From JAXHTY01 sp034189225 (GTDB lineage: Bacteria; Desulfobacterota; Desulfobacteria; Desulfobacterales; Desulfosudaceae): a stretch of 9,470 nucleotides of DNA. The notes under the pieces were generated by a model. That model was given only the letters and a program-made list of their open reading frames with translations, searched no databases and was not told the DNA's origin. The stretch covers positions 1-9,470 of the forward strand of contig JAXHVL010000159.1 of the NCBI GenBank assembly GCA_034189225.1, in the 5' to 3' direction. The position numbers and the translations under genes are program-made. Shown here piece by piece: positions 1 through 7,166 of this stretch (within the stretch, counting starts at the first letter, position 1; every line of letters begins with the position of its first letter).

Positions 1-296
1 CTTGAACTTTTTACTTTGCCGTCCCAAAATTGACTTTTTACGAGACCATCTTCTTTGGGCGAGCAAAGAAAAGTATGAAAGAAAAATGGGTCATTCAGCA
101 CAAATAGCGGCAAAAACCAAGCCTCGCGCAAGTTACTTGCTGCAAAAACGCCGCCGCGTTTGTTTATAGCAAAATCCGACAGGGCTTCTTGTCATCATTT
201 CACAAATACCGTACTATACATTAATTTTGAATAGATGTGGATTATTGAATAAGAAGGAGGACAGGTCCGGGGTTGTGTAAGAACCGCACGGCGCTG
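1..296. other. Gene-free leader region
   Basis: I find no convincing coding sequence here. Small inverted repeats are visible: TTCTTTG (51-57) with CAAAGAA (64-70), GCAAG (128-132) with CTTGC (136-140), and AAACG (146-150) with CGTTT (157-161). A plausible promoter lies at 189-217 and a consensus AAGGAGG at 254-260 that is not followed by a usable reading frame. The stretch is more AT-rich than the genes downstream. It may be the remnant of a repeat or the tail of a gene outside the window, but nothing in it identifies one. Confidence 0.5.
189..217 (+). promoter_or_regulatory. Candidate sigma70 promoter upstream of radC
   Basis: TTGTCA (189-194, 5 of 6 to TTGACA) is followed after 17 bases by TACTAT (212-217, 4 of 6 to TATAAT). 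Transcription would start near 224 and read through the palindromic element at 297-463 into radC. This is seen by motif matching only; no other evidence marks it as active. Confidence 0.3.
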
Positions 297-463
297 GCCT
301 AGTGCCATGTCAATCGTCATATGTCACTAAAATTCTGATGGTCCGGTCAGCGGACCGCTACAAATGCATCCTCAGGCCACCATCGTCAAGTGTAGCGGAA
401 GCCTTCAGGCTTCCAGGTTCCATGTGACATAAATAACACTTCTCTGTTGACATGACACTAGGC
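297..463. repeat. Palindromic MITE-like element upstream of radC
   Basis: The ends are 17-bp inverted repeats (297-313 and 447-463) matching at 16 of 17 positions. A second pair, TATGTCAC (320-327) and GTGACATA (424-431), lies inside. The centre folds into more stems: GATGGT (337-342) with ACCATC (379-384), GGTCCG (340-345) with CGGACC (351-356), CCGCTACA (355-362) with TGTAGCGG (391-398), and GGAAGCC-TTCA-GGCTTCC (397-414). It encodes no protein. The nested symmetry over 167 bp looks like a miniature inverted-repeat element, or the template of a structured RNA. I see no clear target-site duplication next to the ends. Confidence 0.65.
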
Positions 464-538
464 TTAACGTTAACCAAAAGGGGAGATATGGTCGCGCTGT
501 CGCTGAAAAGCGATGGGCGCTGTGAGCGGAGGGATTTG

Positions 539-1195
539 ATGAAGAAAATCAGTGATATTCCGGAGGCGGAACGGCCCAGAGAAAAACTCATCGCCAGGGG
601 CGCCCGCACGCTGGCCGACGATGAACTGCTGGCCGTGCTGCTGGGGAGGGGCACCAAGAACCAGGATGTGCTGGCCCTGTCCCGGCGGCTGATCAAGATA
701 ATTGATTGCAAGGGCCTGGAGTTGCGGGCCGGCGATGTGATGGATATTGATGGGATCGGCACGGCCCGGGCGGCCCTGATTATGGCGGCGTTTGAGTTCG
801 TGCGGCGGCGTATCCGCCCCGAAGGTTTGAAAATTCAATCGCCGCCGGATGTGTTGCCCCTGATCCGGCATTACGGCGATCGAAAACAGGAGCATTTTTT
901 GTGCGTGTCATTGAACGGGGCCAATGAAGTGATGAATGTCCGCGTGATCACCATCGGTCTTGCTGATAAAAGCCATGTGCATCCGCGGGAAGTCTTTGCC
1001 GATGTCATCGTTGACCGGGCGTCTGCCGTTATTTTCGCCCACAACCATCCTTCCGGCGATTTGACACCGAGCCCTCAGGACAGGGCGGTGACAAAACAAT
1101 TACGGGAAGCCGGCCGGATACTGGGCATCGCGGTGCTGGACCATATTATTTTCACCGATAAGGGCTATTACAGTTTCATGGAACGGCATGAATAG
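539..1195 (+). CDS. radC: RadC family JAB/MPN-domain protein
   Basis: This 218-residue protein matches RadC (YeeS/JAB family) over its full length. The N-terminal half holds the conserved ERPREKL segment (11-17), the LADDELLAVLL block (25-35) and a helix-hairpin-helix (DGIGTARAAL, 71-80). The C-terminal half is the JAB/MPN metalloprotease-like domain, with Glu118 and the HxHPSGxxxPSxxD signature giving His168, His170 and Asp181 as putative zinc ligands. I chose ATG 539 because GGAGGG (528-533) lies five bases upstream and the protein then begins MKKISDIPEAERPREKL, as in other RadC proteins. In-frame ATGs at 452 and 488 add a tail unlike the family, and 452 lies within a repeat arm. RadC was once assigned to DNA repair, but its biochemical role is unsettled. 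Palindromic elements flank the gene on both sides. Confidence 0.93.
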   Translation: MKKISDIPEAERPREKLIARGARTLADDELLAVLLGRGTKNQDVLALSRRLIKIIDCKGLELRAGDVMDIDGIGTARAALIMAAFEFVRRRIRPEGLKIQSPPDVLPLIRHYGDRKQEHFLCVSLNGANEVMNVRVITIGLADKSHVHPREVFADVIVDRASAVIFAHNHPSGDLTPSPQDRAVTKQLREAGRILGIAVLDHIIFTDKGYYSFMERHE

Positions 1196-1345
1196 GGGGT
1201 GCCCATCCATAAATTGCTATTTTGCCCGATTTCTGCGTCAGGCTCAAATTTTAATCCTCAAAATACGCAAAGTATTCCTCCGGTTAAAATTTTCGCCTTC
1301 CTTGAACTCGACCAAAATATCTAATTTCTGGACGGACACTAGGGG
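1193..1345. mobile_element. MITE-like palindrome with 6-bp target duplication
   Basis: The element proper is 1199-1339 (141 bp). Its ends, 1199-1224 and 1313-1339, are inverted repeats of about 27 bp agreeing at roughly 21 positions with one indel. Inside, AAATTTTAA (1246-1254) pairs with TTAAAATTT (1284-1292), and AATAC (1262-1266) pairs with GTATT (1272-1276) around a GCAAA loop, so the whole element can fold as one long hairpin. TAGGGG occurs immediately outside both ends (1193-1198 and 1340-1345), as expected of a target-site duplication. The left copy includes the TAG stop of radC, so the stop would have been present before insertion. No transposase is encoded, so it would have to be mobilised in trans. 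Confidence 0.65.
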
Positions 1346-1525
1346 GCAATGGTTGTAATTTCAGGCGGGCTATATTATTATAGGCGATGATGAGCCGGAT
1401 TCCGATGTGTCGGGGGAAGGTTCGCAAATCTTAAGATAAGCCGGTAGTTGTCGCAAAGCACCCATTTTTTCTAAAAACATACAAAAAAGGCCGGAATAGC
1501 AAGTCGCGTTTATTTCAAGAGGTTT
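1346..1525 (+). promoter_or_regulatory. Candidate promoter and leader of the kinase-uvrB-uvrC operon
   Basis: This stretch between the palindromic element and the kinase start holds no separate gene. TTGTAA (1353-1358, 4 of 6) and TATTAT (1376-1381, 5 of 6) are spaced 17 bases apart and could form a sigma70-type promoter starting near 1388, leaving a leader of about 140 bases. AGAGG just before ATG 1526 serves as a ribosome-binding site. I looked for a LexA-type operator palindrome and saw none, so SOS control is not supported by sight. Confidence 0.35.
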
Positions 1526-3151
1526 ATGGAAACATTTCTTCTTTATCTTCCAGCAGGGCTGGGGCTTATCATCGGTGGGGGCGGCATGTTTCTGGTGTTT
1601 CGCCGGAAAATCCGAAGAACCCGGGAAGAGCTGGTGCGTTGCAAGGCGGTGGTGGAAAACAGCGCCAATGGCGTGAATATTTTCCAGGCCGGCAAAGGCG
1701 GCGAAAATTTCATGCTGGTGGACATGAACAGTGCTGCGGAACGAATACACGGGCTGGACAGGGACGCTGTAAAGGGACGGCCTGTTACGGAAATTTTTCC
1801 GGATGTCAAAACCAACGGCCTGCTTCAGGTGCTTCAGCGCGTGCATCATACCGGCAGACCCGAAGAACAGCGGATCGGTCTTTACCGGGATGGTAAATTG
1901 TTCGGATGGCGTGACAATTACGTGTATCAACTGCCGTCGAATGAGGTTGTGGGGGTGTTTCGGGATGAAACGCCCAGCAATCAGTCCGATGTTGAAAAAC
2001 GGAAAATGCACGCCCAGCTGCTTCAGGCCCAGAAAATGGAATCGTTGGGAACCATGGCCGGTGGCATTGCGCACAATTTCAACAATACCATGATGGGCAT
2101 TCTGGGCAGCATCACACTCCTGCTCGAGGAAAAGGAGCCGTCGCATCCGGATTACCAGGAATTAAAAGAGATGGAGCGGTATGCCAAGAATGCCGGCGAA
2201 ATGACCAAGGACCTGCTCAGCTTTGCCAGGGGGGGGAAGTATGTGGTGAGCACCACCGATCTGAATGAGCTCATCAAACGGGAAAACCGCGTTTTCGGTC
2301 AGACAAAAAAGGAGATACGGATTCAGGGACGGTATGCCGACGATTTATGGACTGCAGAGGTGGATCAGGGGCAGATTCGCCAGGTGCTGCTGAATCTTTA
2401 TGTCAATGCATGGCAGGCCATGCCCGATGGGGGTATGATAACCGTAAAGACCGATAATGTGGAAATTGAAGAGGTGTATGCCAACGCCAAGCCCTTTGAG
2501 ATTACGCCGGGCAAATATGTCCGCATAACGGTAACGGATACGGGTGTGGGAATGGATAAAGCCACCATGGAAAAAATTTTCGAGCCGTTTTTCACCACCA
2601 AGGATATCGGGGAAGGCACGGGGCTGGGACTGTCCTCGGTATACGGCATCATCAAGAACCATGAGGGTTTTCTTAACGTCTACAGTGAACTGGAAAAAGG
2701 ATCAACCTTTACAATTTATTTACCGGCCATGAACCAAAAAATGGAAACCTATCCGGCGCATGATTCGGAAAAGCCTTTGCAAGGATCGGAGACGATTCTG
2801 CTGGTGGATGACGAAGACCTGATTCGGAATGTGGGGGAGCGCATGCTGCAGCGGCTGGGATACACGGTGATCTCCGTGGAAAGCGGCGGGGAGGCCATTG
2901 AAACCTATGAAAAATACATGGACACGATCGACCTGGTGATACTGGATATGATCATGCCGGACATGAGCGGTGGCGAGACCTACGAGCGCCTCAGAATGAT
3001 CAATCCGGAAATCAAGGTATTGCTTTCCAGCGGATACAGCCTTAACGATCAGGCCGAGCAGATCCTGGCCCAGGGGTGCAACGGATTCACCCAGAAGCCG
3101 TTCACCATGGAGGAGATATCCCGGAAGATACGGGAGGTGCTGGACAACTGA
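1526..3151 (+). CDS. Membrane-anchored PAS hybrid histidine kinase with C-terminal receiver
   Basis: This 541-residue hybrid sensor kinase has one N-terminal membrane segment (about 5-25) followed by a basic RRKIRR stretch, so most of it is cytoplasmic. A PAS sensor domain spans about 38-147. The HisKA dimerisation region carries the H-box GGIAHNFNN, with His183 as the expected phosphoacceptor. The ATPase domain shows an N-box (LLNLYVNAWQAMPDGG, Asn290 and Asn294), G1 box DTGVGM (338-343), F-box EPFFTTK (353-359) and G2 box GTGLGLS (364-370). A CheY-like receiver (about 422-541) has acidic Asp428 and Asp429, phosphoacceptor Asp474, Ser502 and Lys524. Kinase and receiver both look intact, so phosphorelay is plausible, but no output regulator is encoded here. 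Residue 184 is Asn where an acidic residue usually follows the His. The gene ends 3 bases before uvrB, implying co-transcription. Its signal is unknown. Confidence 0.92.
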   Translation: METFLLYLPAGLGLIIGGGGMFLVFRRKIRRTREELVRCKAVVENSANGVNIFQAGKGGENFMLVDMNSAAERIHGLDRDAVKGRPVTEIFPDVKTNGLLQVLQRVHHTGRPEEQRIGLYRDGKLFGWRDNYVYQLPSNEVVGVFRDETPSNQSDVEKRKMHAQLLQAQKMESLGTMAGGIAHNFNNTMMGILGSITLLLEEKEPSHPDYQELKEMERYAKNAGEMTKDLLSFARGGKYVVSTTDLNELIKRENRVFGQTKKEIRIQGRYADDLWTAEVDQGQIRQVLLNLYVNAWQAMPDGGMITVKTDNVEIEEVYANAKPFEITPGKYVRITVTDTGVGMDKATMEKIFEPFFTTKDIGEGTGLGLSSVYGIIKNHEGFLNVYSELEKGSTFTIYLPAMNQKMETYPAHDSEKPLQGSETILLVDDEDLIRNVGERMLQRLGYTVISVESGGEAIETYEKYMDTIDLVILDMIMPDMSGGETYERLRMINPEIKVLLSSGYSLNDQAEQILAQGCNGFTQKPFTMEEISRKIREVLDN

Positions 3152-3154
3152 TCT

Positions 3155-5152
3155 ATGCCCCTGTATAATATTACTACCGAGTACACGCCCGCCGGGGATC
3201 AGCCCCGGGCCATTGAGACGCTTTGCCGTAACATTCGTGAAGGCAACCGCCATAACGTGTTTGTGGGCGTCACGGGTTCGGGCAAGACCTTTACCATGGC
3301 CCACGTGATCGCCGAACTGGAAAAGCCCGCCCTTGTGATCGCTCCCAACAAGACCCTGGCGGCACAGCTTTATAACGAGTTCAGGGTTCTGTTTCCGGAC
3401 AATGCGGTTGAGTATTTCGTCAGTTATTACGACTATTACCAGCCCGAGGCCTACCTGCCGGTCACGGATACCTATATTCAGAAAGACTCTTCCATCAATG
3501 ACGTGATCGATAAAATGCGTCATTCCGCCACCCGCTCCGTGCTATCGCGGCGGGATGTAATCGTGGTGGCCAGTGTCTCCTGCATTTTCGGACTGGGATC
3601 GCCGGAGGATTACCTGGATCTGAGAATAGAACTGGAAACCGGTATGACCCTCGAGCGGGACGATCTGGTGAAAAACCTGGTGGCGGTTCAGTATGAGCGC
3701 AATGACGTGGATTTTCACCGTGGGGTTTTCCGGGTGCGGGGCGACCGGATCGATGTTTTCCCCGCCTATGAAGAGGAAAAGGCCATCAGGATCGAGTTTT
3801 TCGGGGATGAAGTCGAAACCCTTGCCGAGATTGATCCCCTGCGGGGAGAGGTGACGGCCCCGCTTTGCCGTACGGAGATCTATCCGGCCAGTCATTACGT
3901 GACCAAAAAGCAGAGCCGCCAGGCCATCATCGACCGGATTCTCGATGAGATGGCGGACCGGGTGGACTATTTCAGGTCGGAAAATAAATTGATTGAGGCC
4001 CAGCGCATTGAAGAGCGAACCCGTTTTGATGTGGAAATGATTCAGGAGATGGGCTACTGCAACGGCATCGAGAACTATGCCCGCCATATTACCGCGCGGA
4101 CGGCGGGAGAACCGCCGCCCACCCTGCTGGATTATTTTTCCGATGATTTTCTGATTTTCCTGGATGAATGTCACATGACCGTCCCTCAGCTCGGGGCCAT
4201 GTACCGGGGGGATAATTCCAGAAAACGGACGCTGGTGGAATACGGGTTCCGTCTGCCGTCCGCCGTGGATAACCGGCCGCTCCGGTTTGAAGAGTTTGAA
4301 GAAAAGGCGCAGCGGGCCGCCATGGTGTATGTTTCCGCGACTCCGGCGGACTATGAATATCAAAAGGCCGGCGATGCCGTGGCCGAACAGATCGTCCGGC
4401 CGACGGGGCTGGTGGATCCCCGGGTGGACGTACGGCCAGCTGAAAATCAGGTGGATGATCTGTTTGATGAAATTAAAGGCCGTGTGGACCGCAGCGAACG
4501 GGTGCTGGTCACAACCCTGACAAAGCGGATGGCCGAGGACCTCACGGATTATTATGCGGATCTCGGCATCAACACCCGCTATCTCCACTCCGAGATCAAG
4601 ACCATCGAACGAATGGAACTGATTCAGGACCTGCGAAAGGGGGCGTTTGATGTGCTGATCGGAATCAACCTGTTGCGCGAGGGGCTGGATATTCCCGAGG
4701 TTTCTCTGGTGGCGGTGATGGATGCGGACAAGGAGGGGTTTCTGAGGTCTGAACGCTCGTTGATTCAGACCTTCGGCCGGGCTGCCAGAAACCTGGAGGG
4801 CATGGTGCTGCTGTATGCGGACCGGGTGACCGCCGCTATGCAGCGAGCCATCCACGTGACCAACCGCCGGCGGGAGATCCAGGTGGCCTATAACGAAGAA
4901 CACGGGATAACGCCGCGCACCATTACCAAGGCCATTACCTCCACCTTTGAGGCGGTTTGTGATGTCAACAAGGTGCCCGTGGACCAGGTAGCGGAAACCA
5001 TCGCTCAATATGAGGCCACCGATGACCTGGACGCCATTATCGCGGATTTGAAAAAGGAGATGAAAGCCGCCGCCGATGATTACGAATTTGAAAAGGCGGC
5101 GGAAATCCGGGATCGCATAAAGGAATTGAGAGCGCTGACGCTGCTGGAGTAG
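3155..5152 (+). CDS. uvrB: UvrABC excinuclease subunit B
   Basis: UvrB is the ATP-dependent damage-verification subunit of nucleotide excision repair. It is loaded by UvrA and recruits UvrC for incision. The 665-residue length is normal. Visible features are Walker A GVTGSGKT (38-45), the beta-hairpin region YYDYYQPEAYLP (91-102), the Walker B/DExH motif as DECH (337-340), SATP (394-397), motif V GINLLREGLDIPEV (503-516), the arginine-finger motif QTFGRAARN (538-546) and a C-terminal UVR domain (about 626-660) that contacts UvrC. The DExH motif has Cys where I know Ser from well-studied UvrBs (DESH). ATG 3155 follows the kinase stop by three bases. The best Shine-Dalgarno, GGGAGGTG (3132-3139), is about 15 bases upstream within the kinase gene, suggesting translational coupling. 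uvrC follows directly; uvrA is not in the window. Confidence 0.98.
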   Translation: MPLYNITTEYTPAGDQPRAIETLCRNIREGNRHNVFVGVTGSGKTFTMAHVIAELEKPALVIAPNKTLAAQLYNEFRVLFPDNAVEYFVSYYDYYQPEAYLPVTDTYIQKDSSINDVIDKMRHSATRSVLSRRDVIVVASVSCIFGLGSPEDYLDLRIELETGMTLERDDLVKNLVAVQYERNDVDFHRGVFRVRGDRIDVFPAYEEEKAIRIEFFGDEVETLAEIDPLRGEVTAPLCRTEIYPASHYVTKKQSRQAIIDRILDEMADRVDYFRSENKLIEAQRIEERTRFDVEMIQEMGYCNGIENYARHITARTAGEPPPTLLDYFSDDFLIFLDECHMTVPQLGAMYRGDNSRKRTLVEYGFRLPSAVDNRPLRFEEFEEKAQRAAMVYVSATPADYEYQKAGDAVAEQIVRPTGLVDPRVDVRPAENQVDDLFDEIKGRVDRSERVLVTTLTKRMAEDLTDYYADLGINTRYLHSEIKTIERMELIQDLRKGAFDVLIGINLLREGLDIPEVSLVAVMDADKEGFLRSERSLIQTFGRAARNLEGMVLLYADRVTAAMQRAIHVTNRRREIQVAYNEEHGITPRTITKAITSTFEAVCDVNKVPVDQVAETIAQYEATDDLDAIIADLKKEMKAAADDYEFEKAAEIRDRIKELRALTLLE

Positions 5153-5161
5153 GTCATAAAC

Positions 5162-7009
5162 ATGCCGGCCAATCACCATTACCTCACCGAAAAACTCAAG
5201 GAAGCCCCCACGGGGCCGGGGGTTTACCGTTTCAGGGATGAAACCGGTCGGATTATCTATATCGGCAAGGCCGCCAACCTCAAAAAACGCCTGAGTTCGT
5301 ATTTTGTGAAAATGGAGCGCCTGGATGCCAAGACCGGCGTATTGGTCGGCCGAATGGCTGATTTTGATACCGTTGTAACAGCCACAGAGAAAGAGGCCCT
5401 GATTCTTGAAGCAACCCTGATCAGGCGCCACAAGCCCCGGTATAACGTGATCCTCAAGGATGACAAGCGGTATCCCTCCCTGCGGCTGGATGTGGCCAAT
5501 CAGCAGTATCCGGCCCTGGAGGTGGTTCGGAAGATTAAAAAGGACGGGGCCCTGTATTTCGGGCCGTTTACCTCCGCCGGAGCGGTGCGCCAGACCCTCA
5601 AGGTGATTGACAAAACCTTCCGGCTTCGAAAGTGCGGCAACAAGCGGTTTCATCAGCGGCGGCGGCCGTGTCTCAATCATCAGATGGATCTCTGCCTGGC
5701 CCCGTGTTGCCGCGATATTCCCGATGAAGCCTACCGGGAGGTGGTCAATGAAGTGGTGATGTTTTTAAGGGGCCGGACACCGGAGCTGGCGGCCAAGATC
5801 AAACGCGATATGGCGGCCGCCGCAGAACGCCAGGATTTTGAAACGGCGGCTAAATTGCGGGATAAGATGTTTGCCATCGAAAAGGTGATTGAAAAGCAGG
5901 TGGCCATGACCACTGATTTTGCGGATCGTGATGTGATGGGCTTTGCCGAGGATTCCCGGTCTGCCGTGATTGTCGTGCTTCACGTTCGGGGCGGATTTCT
6001 TGTGGGCACCGGCGTGTTCCCCTTTGACGAAGTGCTGTCTGAGCCGCCGGAAATCCTGAGTGCGTTTGTCCGTCAGTACTACGAAAAAGACCGGTTCGTT
6101 CCGGACGAGGTGCTGACCGCTATAACGCCTGCAGATCCTGCGCTTGCCGAGGACTATCTTCGGTCATTGAAGGGAAAGAAGGTGCGGCTTGCGGTTCCCC
6201 AGCGCGGCGAAAAGGTACGACTGGTGGCAATGGCCGATAAGAATGCGGAAAAAGAGCTGGAAAACCGGCGCCTGATGGCGGAAACCCGATGGCATACCCT
6301 TGAGCAGCTTCGAAAAAAGATGCAGATGACGGGGGTGCCCCGCCGGATCGAGTGTTTTGACAACTCCAACCTCGGCGGTACCAATCCGGTATCCGCCATG
6401 GCGGTATTTGTGGATGGTGCCCCGGCAAAAGACCAGTACCGGCGGTATCGCATAAAAACCGCCGACAGCCGGGATGATTATGCCTGCATGGCCGAAGTGC
6501 TTGAGCGGCGGTATCTCAAGCCGGAAGAAGAATCGCCGTATCCCGATCTTCTCCTGGTGGACGGCGGAAAAGGGCAATTAAACATCGCCGTGGCTGTTTT
6601 AAAGGCACTGAACCTGACGGAGGCATTTGCCGTGGCCGCGATTTCTAAAAAGGATGAGCAGAAAAACGAAACCGCCGATAAAATTTACCTGCCGGGCCGG
6701 GCCAATCCGGTGAATTTCGCCATCAATGATCCGGGGTTTTTTCTGCTGCAGCAGATCCGGGACGAGGCCCACCGATTTGCGGTGGGTTATCAGAAAACCC
6801 GCCGCAAACAGTCGGCCATGGCTTCGGCCCTGGATCAGGTGGCCGGTATCGGGGCCAAACGGAAGAAAAAGCTGTTGGATCATTTCGGCACGCTTCAGAA
6901 CCTTCGGGCGGCGGATCAGGCGGCAATCGCCGCGCTGACCGGCATCACCGAGGCCATGGCCGAAGAGATTAAGCGGGTGCTGGGGGAGAATGTGGGGCGG
7001 GGGGAATGA
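5162..7009 (+). CDS. uvrC: UvrABC excinuclease subunit C
   Basis: UvrC is the nuclease that makes both incisions around a lesion bound by UvrB. The 615-residue protein shows all expected domains. The GIY-YIG nuclease for 3' incision has GVYRFRD (20-26), YIGKA (33-37), Arg43 and Glu78. A Cys cluster (158, 170, 178, 182) has the C-x11-C-x7-C-x3-C spacing of the iron-sulfur site described for E. coli UvrC. A UVR domain (about 207-242) pairs with UvrB. The RNase H-like domain for 5' incision has FDNSN (Asp400), Asp439, VDGGKGQ (Asp467) and His537. Tandem helix-hairpin-helix motifs (about 555-608) bind DNA. The start at ATG 5162 lies 9 bases after uvrB, with GGAG overlapping the uvrB stop. It is the last gene of the operon and faces the convergent mdh gene. 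Confidence 0.98.
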   Translation: MPANHHYLTEKLKEAPTGPGVYRFRDETGRIIYIGKAANLKKRLSSYFVKMERLDAKTGVLVGRMADFDTVVTATEKEALILEATLIRRHKPRYNVILKDDKRYPSLRLDVANQQYPALEVVRKIKKDGALYFGPFTSAGAVRQTLKVIDKTFRLRKCGNKRFHQRRRPCLNHQMDLCLAPCCRDIPDEAYREVVNEVVMFLRGRTPELAAKIKRDMAAAAERQDFETAAKLRDKMFAIEKVIEKQVAMTTDFADRDVMGFAEDSRSAVIVVLHVRGGFLVGTGVFPFDEVLSEPPEILSAFVRQYYEKDRFVPDEVLTAITPADPALAEDYLRSLKGKKVRLAVPQRGEKVRLVAMADKNAEKELENRRLMAETRWHTLEQLRKKMQMTGVPRRIECFDNSNLGGTNPVSAMAVFVDGAPAKDQYRRYRIKTADSRDDYACMAEVLERRYLKPEEESPYPDLLLVDGGKGQLNIAVAVLKALNLTEAFAVAAISKKDEQKNETADKIYLPGRANPVNFAINDPGFFLLQQIRDEAHRFAVGYQKTRRKQSAMASALDQVAGIGAKRKKKLLDHFGTLQNLRAADQAAIAALTGITEAMAEEIKRVLGENVGRGE

Positions 7010-7051
7010 AGGCGTTATTTGTCGAATGTTCAGTATCGTCCATAAACGTTT

Positions 7052-7102
7052 GAAATTGGAAATTGGAAAGTGGGGGTTTGGATCTTCCCAATTTCCAATT
7101 TC
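7052..7102. repeat. Heptad-based inverted repeat between uvrC and mdh
   Basis: GAAATTGGAAATTGG (7052-7066) is perfectly inverted as CCAATTTCCAATTTC (7088-7102), giving a 15-bp stem around a 21-base loop. Each arm is built from a 7-bp unit (GAAATTG or CCAATTT), and a third degenerate unit CTAATTT follows the right arm. It lies between convergent genes, where it could act as a bidirectional transcription barrier. There is no T-run on either side, so it is not a canonical intrinsic terminator. It looks like a copy of an interspersed intergenic repeat. Confidence 0.7.
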
Positions 7103-7166
7103 TAATTTCGAATATCATTAAAATAAGGGGGCCTTAGTTTTACCGTACGGCCTTTGCCTTCCCCCA

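Noticed and set aside
452..538. Longer radC starting at ATG 452 or ATG 488
   Set aside because: The added residues are unlike RadC N-termini. ATG 452 lies inside the right arm of the palindromic element, and ATG 488 has its AGGGGAG only 2 bases away. GGAGGG five bases before ATG 539 fits better.
1346..1525. LexA/SOS box controlling the uvr operon
   Set aside because: I looked for CTG-N10-CAG and GAAC-type palindromes before the kinase and found no convincing one. Lineage-specific LexA motifs could still be missed.
3542..5680. 712-codon open frame on the minus strand
   Set aside because: It is antisense to the strongly recognised uvrB and uvrC genes. Its translation has no familiar domain and reflects the codon bias of the real genes.
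7127..7165. Possible mdh terminator on the minus strand
   Set aside because: Only a 5-bp G:C stem with a loop of about 29 bases precedes TTATTTT. The stem is too weak to call.
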